Assembly: GCA_011799875.1 (NCBI GenBank)
Contig: CM022302.1
Location: 186,550,942-186,614,941, forward strand
Direction: 5' to 3'
Source of the DNA: Thinopyrum elongatum
Taxonomy: Eukaryota; Streptophyta; Magnoliopsida; Poales; Poaceae
Length of the DNA stretch: 64,000 nt
Numbering within the stretch: position 1 is the first letter of the stretch; each line of letters begins with the position of its first letter. The notes under the pieces are model-generated. The model was not told where the DNA came from. It ran no database searches and saw only the letters and a list, made by a program, of their open reading frames with translations. Position numbers and translations under genes: made by a program. Positions 1 to 10,176 of this stretch are shown in pieces.

Positions 1-459
1 AATGGTGATGCCCTCATTTAGCCCACCAGCAGTTCAAGACAATAAACAGTTCGAAACAACGATATATACAACATTCAAACACTGACTAGTGACTACTACT
101 GACATAAACAGCAAGACATGATAGTTCATAAGAAGTCTTGCTACACCACCAAAACGCACCCATCTGCAGCACTCAGACTCTCATGATCCAGACAAGAATG
201 ACATTCTAAATAGAGGCAACTGTTACATAGTAAAAGTGACATAGACGAGGATGACCAAATGACAAGGAGTATGCATAACAAAAGAGAGAACTACCCATCC
301 AGAACAAGCAGCAAAGACAGCAAGTCATTCGAAGAGGGATGATCCAACACCATCATAATTTGCAGCCCTACTTTAGCCACCAGTGATTCGGAGACACCAG
401 AACTCCACCCTTTTGATGCAACAGCCCAATTACCTATCAATCTAAAGGCTTGAACCACA
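1..459. other. 3' flank of the F-box pseudogene, no gene seen
   Basis: I see no convincing coding sequence here. A short minus-strand frame covers 291-488 just past the DUF295-like frame. It could be 3' UTR or a shifted C-terminus and has no recognisable domain. The rest is moderately AT-rich, without terminal repeats or simple-sequence runs. Confidence 0.4.
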
Positions 460-929
460 TCACTGCCTGTCGGACTTGAGACATCCAAGGATCGAAGTTA
501 ATCCAGATGCCTTTGTCATTCTCACCTTCTTTTGGCGCAGGTTGTATCGTTGACAATCAGGGGAGCCTGCTCCCGAAGTCCTAGGGCTCGCCGTGTAGAC
601 ACAGTTTTCCCTAGCAAATAGAGCCTCTCTGCCATCAAGGTCCTTGCCAATGGTGATCTCCTGGTTAATCGGATAATTGAGTCCGAGAAACAGAGAGTGT
701 GAACCCAGGCTGTTTACCCGCCTCCAACTCAAAAATCCTGAAGGCCCCAACAAGCTGGTATCCTGCTCATAGACATAACAACCACTGTCCGGATACTCGC
801 GTATTTCACGGTGCTTGTACACAGTGGGGTTTTCGCAATATAACTTTTCCGGCTCATGTGTGCGAATGATCATCAGTCTTTTGTCGTCGTCTAATCAAGC
901 GAGGAACCAGTTGTGGTTCCCTGTTTTTG

Positions 930-1680
930 GCAAAGGTGGTGTGATTACAAAGGGCAGTAACTGTAGGGACACTGCATCATATCAAAAAGGACAGGCATTG
1001 TTAATATAAGATCAGCATTGTTCAGAGTATGAGTAGGATAATGCAAGAAACAGCATTGATCTGTCCATGTTGGAACTGAGAGGAATTACAGGGAAATGTA
1101 TACTGGGTTCAAAAATATAGAAGTGCCATGCATGGTTACACTCATGTTTTCTCGCAATCGATTCTTCACAGGAAACTACCATGTCATGCATGTTATGTAA
1201 TCATGTTCTGTCCTCACAAACAAATTCTTCAAGGAAACTAACAGGCCATGCATTGTTATATACTCATGTTCTGTGGGCAAAATTCTAGTGAGGATATTAT
1301 TCTAGCCATTGATTGCTGAAGGGCGAATATAGGTATGTACACATGGTAAGCATTACAGGATTTCACTACTTCCAAATATAGAGTTCTCCATATGCACGTT
1401 TACTTCCCTAATGTATGGTTAGATGAAACCAACAGTGTGATGCATGTTTCTACATCATGAAAATGAGGAAACTAATATGGCTATTGATACACACTCATAT
1501 TTAGTAGTATATAGATTACTATAAAGTTAGGAGAATATCCATATCTTCCTAACCGTTTGATTATTCAAGGGTACAAATTGGCTGTAATGACATGGTCACA
1601 ATCGCATGAATTAACTCATTCCAAATATAGCTGATTTACAGCGTCTCTAATACATTGCCATTGTTCTACTTAAATTCTAC
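930..1680 (-). other. probable intron of the F-box pseudogene
   Basis: An AT-rich, stop-filled stretch separates the central DUF295-like frame (stop at 1681) from the C-terminal frame (from 873). No transposon ends are evident, and sub-blocks with catgcat-type motifs recur. The exact donor and acceptor could not be fixed: several GT sites lie near 1681-1700, and acceptors near 880-930 give different phases. Confidence 0.4.
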
Positions 1681-2171
1681 TCAAACAGGGATATGCCAAT
1701 CATCACAAAAAAGTTCAAACAGTGTCGTGGCGTTATCATTAACATCAGACGAAAACAACTTACACGCTCCGTCCCAGCAATAAGTGGTGCCATCTGCTTT
1801 GTCGATCGCGTAGATGATGCCATTGTGTTCAATAGCATCACAGAAGTGTGTATCAGCTTTGATGATCCACTGCGAGGTGAGTTGTCTCCAGATAAAGAAG
1901 GCACCAGCGGAAAGATAGGCGAGTCTGCGGTCGAACAAGGCAATTAGCTTGAAGTCTGCGTAATCCGCATATCGTGTGGGCACTTGGCAGATTACAATAT
2001 TCTGCAAAACAAGGTGTGTCCAACTGACGACGTAATCTAGATGACTTGGACCACGATGGTAAAACCCTATATAATCCAATGTAGGAAGGATAATCTCATG
2101 GGAGGTGTGAAAGTTCATGAGCACCAACTTTTTCTGGTCTTCCCTGACGGCAGCCATCCAGTGGGAGTTCA

Positions 2172-2317
2172 TGCTGACCCAGTACATAGCTGCCAAGAAG
2201 TTTCGGGCGATGGTGATCGGATCGAAGTCGAGGGGCGTGATGTACGGCGACCCACTACATACCTGCAAAGAAGTTTCAGCTAATGGAGGTCGGATTGACG
2301 TCGAGGGGCATCATGTA
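2172..2317 (-). repeat. 73-bp tandem duplication inside the F-box pseudogene
   Basis: In coding sense, unit 1 (2317-2245) and unit 2 (2244-2172) align end to end. They read YMMPLDVNPTSIS-stop-NFFAGM-stop-WV and YITPLDFDPITIARNFLAAMYWV. The 73-bp length is not a multiple of three, so the copies read in different frames. Unit 1 ends in an excellent 5' splice site (GCAG|GTATGT, junction 2263/2262). The same point in unit 2 is a good 3' splice site (TTCTTGGCAG|CT, junction 2190/2189), so a GT-AG interval of exactly 73 nt exists. Confidence 0.85.
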
Positions 2318-2770
2318 CGCCTCTGTATCATGGTGAGCAAATCTCGCAAGACCAGATAGCAACAAGCAGGGTGTCTTGAAAAGCTCAGGCCTTGCTTCGA
2401 TGATGGCCGCGTGCATGTCCCTCGAGCATGCAGCCAGCCGCACGGCGCTCAACATATCCATACACGAACAACAGAGGTCGAGGATGTCACTGGGGAGATT
2501 GCTCCAATCGCGGCTCATATGGATGCTGCGCGGTTCGCGTTCGGCCATGGTGGAGTTTGGAAGGTGGGGTTTTTGTGGCCTTGATTTACGGGGGAGAAGG
2601 CTCTCGGTGCTGGAGCGGCTAGCGAGGGAATAGTGGTATTGGGGGAGGCGAGTGAGGCGAGGGTACGCGGGGGCACAGTGAGATGATGAAGAATGACCTT
2701 AGGATCTCCAGCGAGACGGAGATGGAGATGGATTGGTGCTAGGGGGAGAGGGAGACGAGGCGAGGCATGC

Positions 2771-2776
2771 TATATA
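2771..2776 (-). promoter_or_regulatory. TATA box of the F-box pseudogene
   Basis: On the minus strand the sequence reads CCGCTATATAGCATG, a plant-type TATA element about 220 nt upstream of the ATG at 2548. That leaves a leader of roughly 190 nt that is GA/CT-rich, as is common in grasses. Confidence 0.5.
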
Positions 2777-2779
2777 GCG

Positions 2780-3651
2780 GCGGTGACAGTGACTATACAG
2801 TGCACAAGGTTAGGCTGACTTTGGTAACCCGAACACGCCGCCTCGACTAGTGTCACCTCAGGCGCAGGGTCTTATCACTTCACTGTGAGGACCGGATGAA
2901 TAATATTTTGACCATCAAGTGTACCACAGTTGTACTACTAGTAGTAGTAACATACCGAGTAGTACTGTATAGCGGAAATAGGTCTCCCGTGCTAGCATGC
3001 CTCTGGGTTCACTTCATCCTCCAGGTAGCATCCATATTGCGAGCAGAACCAAATTCTCGTGCATGTGGAAGCGTGAAGAATGGCTTTTTCTTTTTTTAGG
3101 ATAACCGCATATTCCTTAACCAGAAAGGTTGTCTCTCTCAGGCATGCGCCAATATCAATCCGAACCAGCTACGACACATTTTTTGTGTGCAAAGAGATGG
3201 ATATGTTTGTATATCTGTTCGTCCACCCAAGTGGGTTTTGCGTAGGTCCCACCTGTCAGGAGGGGTGCAGAAATAAAAAGGAATCATAAAATGTTTCGCC
3301 ACGGTGATTCGAAAGAGTGACCTGAAGGATGGGCACGTACACGGACACGGACCACTCCTCAGTACGCTACCCGCATAGCCTTTTCGTTTTGCAGGTTGGT
3401 CTACCTAGCCATCTAATCAACTGCCTGCATGCCACTTCTCCCATTTACTTCTCCACCGGGAACCGATTTTCCTCGGCTTCTTCACCTCTCCTTCATTTGC
3501 ATTCAAACCCCACTGGATTCACATTGTTTTAACCTCTTCAGATCCTCCTGTAGTAATTCCGAAGCCCCTCTAAATAATCATCTTCTTCAGTTAGACTAGC
3601 CATCTTAATCCTAATTCTCCAAACCATAGCCCTCTGGTCCAGCGGTTCCAA
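2780..3651. other. intergenic region between divergent genes
   Basis: This separates the minus-strand F-box pseudogene from the plus-strand exonuclease gene and should hold both promoters. A short GTA-type run (about 2935-2965) and a pyrimidine-rich leader (about 3430-3500) are visible. I found no clear TATA box for the exonuclease gene and no transposon ends. Confidence 0.4.
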
Positions 3652-4347
3652 ATGGCGAAAGAGATCCCTATGCAGGTTTTTAGCGTCAAACATGTCCTCG
3701 TCGAAGGATCGTTGAGCATAGTTGCCACCGTCACCGACCATCCAAGGGTTGTTCGGGAGTGGATCAACAATGTATCCAACTCCCTCCAAAAGGTGGAGAT
3801 GAAGGTCATCGGTCTCGACGTAGAGTACACGCAGCGTGCCACTGGGAAAATCCAACGTGCCACCGTCCTTCAGCTGTGCCTCGAAGATGAAGTTTTGGTG
3901 TATCACATCATACACACGCCCCCCATACCAGGTGAGCTCCACAATTTCATGTCTCAGGAGGACATATACTTCTGTGGGGCAGCCATCAAAGGGGACAAAG
4001 AGAAGCTGGCGCCGTACAACCTTGACTTAAAAAACATCGCTGACCTACAAACCAGAATTCCTGTAGACGATTGTGATAAAGAAACACCATCCCTGTTTGA
4101 CGTAGCAAATTCTGTGCTCGGAACAAATGTTGAGAAGGGTGACGAGACACTGGGGTTAAGGTCGACTGGATGGGAGAATTATCCCTTGACCTATGAGCGG
4201 ATAAAATATGCTGCCCTCAATGCCCGTGTGAGTTTCGAGATAACTGCAAGGTCGAAAGAGCTTGTTGCGCAGCCGTCTCCCACAGAAAATGAGAAGAAGA
4301 AGAAGAAGAAGAAGCTGCACCAGCAGCAGGGCATTATAGATGGATGA
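3652..4347 (+). CDS. WRN-like 3'-5' exonuclease-domain protein, catalytic Asp replaced
   Basis: An intact single-exon 231-aa ORF begins in good plant context (ccaaATGGCG). The fold matches the DEDD 3'-5' exonuclease (WRN-exo/RNase D) family: motif I is GLDVEYT with D56 and E58; the motif II region FCGAAIKGDKEKL keeps D115; the motif III region is YAALNARVSFEI with Y186. At position 190, where the family has the catalytic Asp of YxxxD, this protein has Asn. Family members degrade 3' ends of DNA or RNA with two metal ions; loss of the last Asp predicts little or no activity, so a binding or regulatory role is possible. The C-terminus is a Lys-rich tail (K215-K221) encoded by a gaa/gaag simple repeat, then Gln-rich HQQQ. 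Many grass members of this plant expansion are short and intronless. It is not clearly a pseudogene, as the frame is open throughout. Confidence 0.8.
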   Translation: MAKEIPMQVFSVKHVLVEGSLSIVATVTDHPRVVREWINNVSNSLQKVEMKVIGLDVEYTQRATGKIQRATVLQLCLEDEVLVYHIIHTPPIPGELHNFMSQEDIYFCGAAIKGDKEKLAPYNLDLKNIADLQTRIPVDDCDKETPSLFDVANSVLGTNVEKGDETLGLRSTGWENYPLTYERIKYAALNARVSFEITARSKELVAQPSPTENEKKKKKKKLHQQQGIIDG

Positions 4348-4577
4348 ACTATTTCCTCTCTTGTAAAAATTATATTTCCTCTCTGTGTACATTGATAAAG
4401 ATGAACTATTTTGCTGGTGTGCATGTCTTAGGAACAACTATACTCTGTGTACATTGATTTAGGTCCGCTTGACTATAATGAACTATTTATCCGCCTAGTT
4501 TTCTCTACTACTACTCCTTGCAGTGAGCGGTATGCAATGCATGTGTCAGTAGACATGACAGCTTGTCCATGGAAGTT
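4348..4577. other. 3' flank of exonuclease gene with short direct repeats
   Basis: The sequences gatgaactattt and ctgtgtacattgat each occur twice within about 100 bp, probably small local duplications in the 3' UTR. No coding sequence is seen. Confidence 0.4.
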
Positions 4578-4877
4578 GAACTACGATGACCATCACGTTT
4601 CTACCACTGCCACACGTGATTCCCACGACGCCGCTCCAACCGACGACACCACGTCCCCCGATGTGCGCCTCACCCATCTTGGCCCCACCGCTCCTCTGCC
4701 TTTGTGTGCATGACATACGGGCCAACTGAACTGTGGCGACCATCAAGTTTCTACCACAGCCACACGCAATTCCCACGACGCTGCTCAAACCCATGACACC
4801 ACACATCCCCCGACCTGCGCCTCACCCCTCTTAGTCCAACCATCCCTCTGCTTTTATAAGAATGACACGTGGGCCAG
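4578..4877 (+). repeat. two-copy tandem duplication, 150-bp unit
   Basis: Copy 1 (4578-4727) and copy 2 (4728-4877) share the order gaccatca.gtttctaccac, cacacg..attcccacgacgc, cccccga..tgcgcctcaccc and acgggcc/acgtgggcc. They differ by scattered substitutions, so the duplication is old. Function unknown. Confidence 0.7.
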
Positions 4878-5037
4878 CCGCATTCAGGGTCCACACGTCA
4901 CTGACTCAAAGGCAGGTGCACTAAGCCGCTGAAGCTCGGTCCCGTGGGCCCTGAGAGGGAAATGTAACTCCTGCGCTAGGCCTTGTGGTGCTCCCATAGT
5001 ACGAACTCGTGCCAAACTCGGAATTTGTTTCTTACTA

Positions 5038-5260
5038 CTACCAATGTGCTGGCCCGTGCGTTGCAATGGATCCAAAGTAGTAGAATAATACTTGTTCACA
5101 AACTTGAAATATAAATACTCTAGTTTTGATATACATATATCAGTAAAAACAAATTATGCTTCACTGAAGACATATTCCTCAGGCTGTTTTGATGAGGTGA
5201 GGGGCGGGTGTGGCTAGTTTCAAGATAATAATATATTTTTAAAACATTGGAGCGGATTTT
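5038..5260 (-). mobile_element. degenerate Helitron-like 3' end (same family as 8558-8895)
   Basis: The first about 200 bp match the intact relative at 8558-8895 almost position by position (gcgttgcaatggatccaaagtag, cttgttcacaaacttga, tcaggctgttttgatgagg). The terminal CTAG of the relative is CTAC here, and similarity fades near 5260, so the 5' end is missing. On the minus strand this would be the 3' terminus, with a hairpin-like element close to the end. Confidence 0.5.
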
Positions 5261-5895
5261 TTTCTAACATTTTGTAGCGTGGCACGGCATCCGGTGCACC
5301 TAAGCGTCTGAAAAAAAGTGGAGTGCACTCTAAAGATATTTACATGCTCCCATTTAGTGGAGTGCACTCTAAACACATTATCTATTTATTTTTCTCTAGC
5401 CTTTCCTAGCCATGCAACCAAGCCACATAAGCTAGTCATGCATGCAATCCATAAATTGCAATATACTCCACCATGCAATGCCACCACATCATCTATTTAT
5501 GCCTGTTAGTCATAGGTTGTTTTTTGCATTAGTCTTGATCCTTCACAGTTTGGTAGAGGTATGATTAATCCAAATATTAATGTTCGATAAAACTAAACTC
5601 CAAATGTCTGCCGGAGCTGAGGCAGAGGACGTACGACGGGGGCGGTGGAGGCATCTTCGTAAGAGGAGGAGAGCTTGAAGGATAATCTTGCACATCCGCC
5701 GCCACCTGCATATCGGGGCGGGACTCCTCGAGCGCCCACTAGAGCTCGCGCTCCTCCAGGGAGCGGCGGAGTCACGGGATTTTCATAAACCCCGATGGGC
5801 ACCATGCAGTACTCCTCATAGCCGGGGGCGCGGTGCTCGCATCCCGACTCCTGGGGTACTGTCCGGAGCACGCGCTCAACCACCTCATGAGCCAC
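5261..5895. other. no clear gene; GC-rich from about 5600
   Basis: The left half is AT-rich with a repeated gtggagtgcactctaaa (5319 and 5357). From about 5600 the sequence is GC-rich and open in several frames on both strands, leading into the 60-bp minisatellite. I recognise no protein family in either strand. Confidence 0.35.
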
Positions 5896-6260
5896 GAGGA
5901 TGCCATGCTCGCGGTCGTGCTATTGGAGCACACACTCGTGCGCCTAAGTGGCAAGGATGCGATGTTCACGGGCATGCTTCCGGAGCACGCGCTCGTCCAT
6001 GTCGAGAGTGGCGATGATGCGATGTTCGCGGGCGGTGATGATGCGATGCTCGCGGGCATGCTGCTGGCGAACGCGCTCGTCCACATTGTGAGCGGCGAGG
6101 AAGCGATGTTCGCAGGCGTGCTGCCAGAGCACGTGCTCGTCCACGTCGAGAGCAGCGATGATGCAATGTTCGCGGGCGTGCTCTCGATGATGCGATGCTC
6201 ACGGGCATGCTGCTAGAGAACGTGCTCGTCCACATTGTGAGCGGCGAGGACGCGATGCAC
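5896..6260 (+). repeat. 60-bp coding-like minisatellite
   Basis: The basic unit is 60 bp (20 codons if read on plus, for example DAMFTGMLPEHALVHVESGD). Full units start near 5896 (57 bp), 5956, 6040, 6100 and 6188. Short partial units lie at 6016 (24 bp) and 6160 (28 bp). Units alternate between a VHVES type and a VHIVSGE type, giving a 120-bp higher-order period. The 28-bp partial unit breaks the plus frame (ORF from 5833 ends at 6216). Both strands stay open because of GC content, so coding status is unproven. Confidence 0.75.
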
Positions 6261-6890
6261 CTCCTCGTGACCGACCAGGGCGTGCTGCTGGAGCACAGCT
6301 ACCCCTCGTGGCTGACGAGGGTGAGCCGCTAGATCACACTGTCCTCCGCATGGACAGTTAGCGCGCGCTACTCGCGGCCGTAGAGGGCGTGCTCCACCTC
6401 GGCGATGTCGGAGACTCCGTCCTCTTCCCAGGCCGCGGCGCCGTCCACTTCGGCAACGGCTGCGTGCTCTGGTGGGTGTTGTGTCCGTATGGGAGCTTCG
6501 AGCTATAGTACCAGTGGGGGCGGGGGGTTGACCTTTATGTGGTTTCACATGGTCTGCGGAGAAAAATAGAATCGGAAGTAGCACAATATGTTGGAACGTG
6601 TCGGAAGAAGGCTGGCAGGAGCAGTACAACAAACATCACATGCGCACCATATTTTGATAAGGGTTTAATGTAATTTATGTGAAATGGGTTTGTGTGGATG
6701 TACGAGTAGTACATCCATATCATTGACATTCATGCACGCAACAAACATTTGGGTGCATGATTTCACCCTATTTTCATATTCTGTTTGGGAGTGGATTTGA
6801 TTTTTGTAATCGGAGCTCATTTTTGTAGTTGGTTTCAATTTAGACTATGCATGTATTATTGCGAGAGATAGATATAGAGAGAATATTTGT
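6261..6890. other. no gene recognised
   Basis: The left part (to about 6500) remains GC-rich with short open frames and resembles decayed continuation of the preceding coding-like region. The right part is AT-rich and featureless. No terminal repeats were found. Confidence 0.3.
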
Positions 6891-7410
6891 GTGACAAAGA
6901 GGGAGGGCGGGGCAGCGATACCTAATGAGAGAGGGGCATATGCGTGTTCGAAAGACTGTGTTTGTCGTAGAGAGAGGAGTGTTCGAAAGGGAGAGAGAGG
7001 GTGTGTGCGTGTGCGTGTGTGTGTTAGAGAGCAAGAGAGAGAGAGAGGGGTGCGTGTAACATCGGGATCGACAAGGTTACGAGGTTGCGGATATGTGAGA
7101 GCGATAGTGTGTGTGCGATGAAGGGACACACAGACAGCGTTTGTTTTCGTGTGAGAGAGCTGGATAGACCTCGACAGCACGGCTGGCTAGGGGTGGAAGG
7201 TTATGTGTGGTAGAAAGAGATAGTAGAGAGACAGATGAATGCTTGTTTGTTGCAAGGAGACCTAACTACATAGATGGGGGTAGCAAGCAGAAGAGAATGG
7301 CGGTGTGCCTTTTTGTCATGGGACGGAAGAGAGACCAAGAGACACGCATCGTGTGGAGAGGTATGTGTTTGTTTCGAGAGAGAGAGAGGGGGGCATGGAC
7401 CTGAATAATG
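6891..7410. repeat. GA/GT simple-sequence-rich region
   Basis: Runs of gaga and gtgtgt dominate (notably 6985-7050 and 7370-7392). Open frames here translate to Arg/Glu/Val low-complexity protein and are not credible genes. Confidence 0.7.
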
Positions 7411-7914
7411 AGATGGGTGCTCATGTGCATGCTATAGGGAAGGAATTGTCTAGGTGGTAGTCTTATGATGGCGACCCAATCTTTCAATGAGAGTGGGGAT
7501 AAGTATCGATTTGGTGGATTTTGACGTTGACGATCCAGCTATATCGTACCTGGTGATACAGATCGACAATCGTTCCTAAACAAATCTTCGATGGACGATG
7601 ATCTTATCGTATGCACAAAATCAACCTGAATAACGAGATGGAGTTCCTCCAAGCAACCGAAGAACTGGCTAGAACTAAGATAATGCAATCGTAATTGCCA
7701 ATATGAATTAATTAAGGATAATGGTGGGGTTGCTGGTACTGAACAAAAGGCGGTAGTCCTACACACACCCCGCAAATGCAAATTATAGCGAAGCAAAACA
7801 ATGTGTACACAACAACGCGAGTTCTAACCTAGAAAAAGGGTAGTAGCCTTATTTATATCTATAGACTATATTAGTATTTTTTTTATTTGTATAGTTATAT
7901 CTATATCTATTCCA
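7411..7914. other. no gene recognised
   Basis: Unique-looking intergenic sequence ends in an AT-rich run with tatatctatatctat before the MITE remnant. No domains or terminal repeats seen. Confidence 0.3.
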
Positions 7915-8165
7915 CTCCCTCCGTTTGTAATTTACTCCGCACATATATAGGTTTGACTGCAGCCAAATTTTATAAAGCTTGACCGAATTTGGTGAAAGCA
8001 ATATGAACATTTACACTAACAAATTTACACGATGTGGAAATAAAAGCAATGATGAATCAAATGATATATATTTGGTGGTGTGTATGTTAGTACTTTTTCC
8101 TACAAATTGTTGAAAGTATACAAAGTTTGACTTTAGAGAAACCCAATATGCGGTATTATGTATAG
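7915..8165 (+). mobile_element. degenerate Stowaway-type MITE
   Basis: The left end CTCCCTCCGTTTGTAATTTA matches the terminal inverted repeat of Triticeae Stowaway (Tc1/Mariner) MITEs. The right end, expected as ACGGAGGGAG, has decayed to gcggtattatg. No TA duplication remains. Confidence 0.5.
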
Positions 8166-8557
8166 TGGTAGTAGTATGTACCTAGTTCTTCCCGTTTTTT
8201 GTTCCTACGATGCTGTGTCGTGCATGTACCTAGTTGTATAGTGGTAGTAGTAGTACAAACTTCGTAGTAGGAGTAGTATGGAGTGCTCCTACTCTATCAA
8301 CGAGTCCCATCTGACACCAAATTTCTTAGCTTCCATGCTATAGCTAGATCTTCCCCTCCTCGTTTCTGTTTTCCAACGCAGCGGGCGGGGTGCGGTTTGC
8401 CGATAGTCGGTTTGCTCAACTGCGGTCCCACATGAAAGTGAAAATGCTAGGCAACACGCCTTCCCTAGCTATGTGGCGTGCCGGACGGGCCGTGGAGTAC
8501 TCCCGATTCCCGAGCGTGTGGGGGTGCGATGCGAATGCGGCAGGCCTTTTCATTTTA
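8166..8557. other. intergenic, local duplications
   Basis: The phrase gtatagtggtagtagta with tacctagtt occurs twice within about 90 bp. The block at 8395-8436 (cggtttg, then tgcggtcccacatg) recurs at 9014-9055, on the other side of the Helitron-like element. Confidence 0.4.
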
Positions 8558-8895
8558 CTAGCAATGTGCACGTGCGTTGCAATGGATCCAAAGTAGAATA
8601 GTACTTGTTCACAAACTTGAAAGAAAACACTCTTGTTTTGATATACATATACAACTAAAAATATATTACATTTCACTCAAAATATATTTCTCAGGCTGTT
8701 TTGATGAGGCAAGGGAGGGATGTGGTTGCTTTCAAGATAATAAGGGGTTTTCTGCAAATTGGAGCAGAGAAGTGGGCTATTGTTGCAAAAATGCCACAAC
8801 TTACCTCGCAGCTGTTAGATGCAGATCTAATGGTCAGAAATGACGGATGGCAGATACACCATCATCACCAACTGAGTATTTTATAGGAGTAGAGA
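8558..8895 (-). mobile_element. non-autonomous Helitron-like element
   Basis: On the minus strand the element starts TCTCTACTCCTATAAAAT and ends ACATTGCTAG followed by T, i.e. a TC...CTAG structure with the 3' flanking T expected of Helitrons. The 5' flank is T, not the usual A. A region with hairpin potential (TGCAACGCA) lies close to the 3' terminus, but the stem is imperfect. At 338 bp it has no coding capacity. The copy at 5038 and the element at 11817 support a family. Confidence 0.6.
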
Positions 8896-9516
8896 AACAT
8901 GTATAAATTGTAACATTTGGTTCTGCTCCTTAGCACGATCGATAGATAGAAATAACGATTGGAAACGCTAGGGTGGGGCTTTTCCCGCCAGATAATAAGC
9001 AGGGTAGTAGCTAGGTTGGCGCATCGTCGGTTTGGTCACATGCGGTCCCACATGTTGTAGTGATATAAAGCCTAGCCAGTGCGCATTGACTAGGGGGTGG
9101 AACGACAGTGTGGTATGCGATGGGGAAGGGACATTCTTCATGTACGTGTTCCAGTTTCTCGTTTTGAACTTGCGAATGTGACAGGCGTGCTACATGAGTA
9201 GTTTTGAATTTATAAGTTCGGTCTCAGTTTTTGAATTTAGGAGTAGTTCGTAGGTCGGGTCAAGCATCGAACGTAAATTATGAAGTTGAAGGAAAAGGTA
9301 AGCACAACTTATAAATTGACGGATGGAGTACTAGTTAGAGTGATGCATATAATTGCCTCCAAATGTGAGCAAAGGGATCGCACATGTCTTTATTGACTGG
9401 AACAAGAATGCAATAGCACAATAAGAATTAAGGCCATGATGATGCAATCGCAGTGGTGGTTACAGGAGGCAAGAAGAAAGATGCATCCATCAACGTACGA
9501 CCTCCTCCTCCTCGAC
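8896..9516. other. intergenic, 3' flank of the 189-aa gene
   Basis: No coding frame convincing on either strand. The gene at 9517-10086 (-) ends here, so 9380-9516 is probably its 3' UTR. Duplicate of the 8395 block at 9014-9055. Confidence 0.35.
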
Positions 9517-10086
9517 TCAGTGCGCCGGGCCACCGACCGGCGGCTTAGGAGCGGCGGCTTTTGTGGCGAGGTCAAGGTGCTTCTCAACAAAGGCGTCCAA
9601 GCCTTCCAGCAGGTTGACGAAAGCCAACGTCGTAGCGTCCTCACCGGCCTTGTAGATACCTATGTACATGACTTCTTCGTACACGTGGATGTGTAGGTCG
9701 ACGAATTCTTGCAGGGTGAGGCGCCTCGCGGCGAGCGCGGCCTCCAGGTGGACATTCTTTGTTGCGTCGGCGGGCAGTCGCAGGGCCACCAATGTTTGAA
9801 AGAGGTTCTCGCCATCGAGGCCGATTAGGGTGGCAGGAAACAAGGAGCCCGGGCACACGGGCTGGAGTAGTACGGCGATGTCGTCCACAAGCTTCTTGAC
9901 GACGGTGAACTTGTTGATGGTGGCAATGATCATCTTGTCCAACTGAGAGTCATAGCTGGCGTCGACGATGGCCATGAACCAACCGGTCGCCAACACCCTC
10001 TGGAGACGATCCTCGGTGCCATGCCGCAGGCCGGCATCATGGACCATCTGGCACAGCCACTGGCCACTCGCGCGCATCGCTGCCAT
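9517..10086 (-). CDS. uncharacterised plant protein, 189 aa
   Basis: An open single-exon frame with no recognised domain. The ORF is open from an ATG at 10152, but a TATA box at 10170-10176 would place transcription start near 10140, past that codon. I therefore chose the next ATG at 10086 (MAAMRASGQ), in ACCCATGGC context, leaving a leader of about 55 nt. The protein is mostly hydrophilic and looks alpha-helical. It contains LVDDIAVLLQPVCPG, LIGLDGENLFQTLVALRLP and AALAARRLTLQEFVDLHIHV, and has a Pro/Ala-rich C-terminus (AAAPKPPVGGP). There is no signal peptide or membrane segment. Codon use is strongly GC3-rich, as in real grass genes, and the frame is unbroken; function unknown. Confidence 0.6.
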   Translation of the reverse strand: MAAMRASGQWLCQMVHDAGLRHGTEDRLQRVLATGWFMAIVDASYDSQLDKMIIATINKFTVVKKLVDDIAVLLQPVCPGSLFPATLIGLDGENLFQTLVALRLPADATKNVHLEAALAARRLTLQEFVDLHIHVYEEVMYIGIYKAGEDATTLAFVNLLEGLDAFVEKHLDLATKAAAPKPPVGGPAH

Positions 10087-10169
10087 GGGTCTGGAGTGAG
10101 CACTTTTGCGCTTAGTGTAGGTGCTTAGGTGCGTATGATGTGGTAGATGCATTGGAATGGAGGGGCGCC

Positions 10170-10176
10170 TTTATAT
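10170..10176 (-). promoter_or_regulatory. TATA box for the 189-aa gene
   Basis: Minus-strand ATATAAA lies 84 nt upstream of the chosen ATG at 10086 and only about 18 nt upstream of the longer ORF's ATG at 10152, which argues for the shorter start. Confidence 0.5.

Larger units (their letters stand above)
460..2548 (-). pseudogene. F-box / DUF295-type protein pseudogene
   Basis: The minus strand encodes an N-terminal F-box (exon from ATG at 2548; WSNLPSDILDLCC followed by the AACSRDMHAAI helix, about residues 11-50), then a DUF295-like region (2268-1681, containing YWVSMNSHWMAAV and IEHNGIIYAIDKADG). After a probable intron comes the DUF295 C-terminal signature (873-460, containing SLFLGLNYP and ENCVYTA). 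Plant F-box/DUF295 proteins are presumed substrate receptors of SCF ubiquitin ligases. The frame is broken near 2276: a 73-bp tandem duplication shifts phase and its upstream copy carries an in-frame TGA (2278-2276) where the downstream copy has CGA. A second TGA lies at 897-895 in the frame of the last exon but may be intronic. The start choice is supported by a TATA box about 220 bp upstream. Family call fairly sure; pseudogene status likely, since a 73-nt intron could rescue phase but not the TGA. Confidence 0.75.

Noticed and set aside
3538..3942. 134-codon minus-strand ORF overlapping the exonuclease gene
   Set aside because: Antisense shadow of the plus-strand frame that carries the DEDD motifs.
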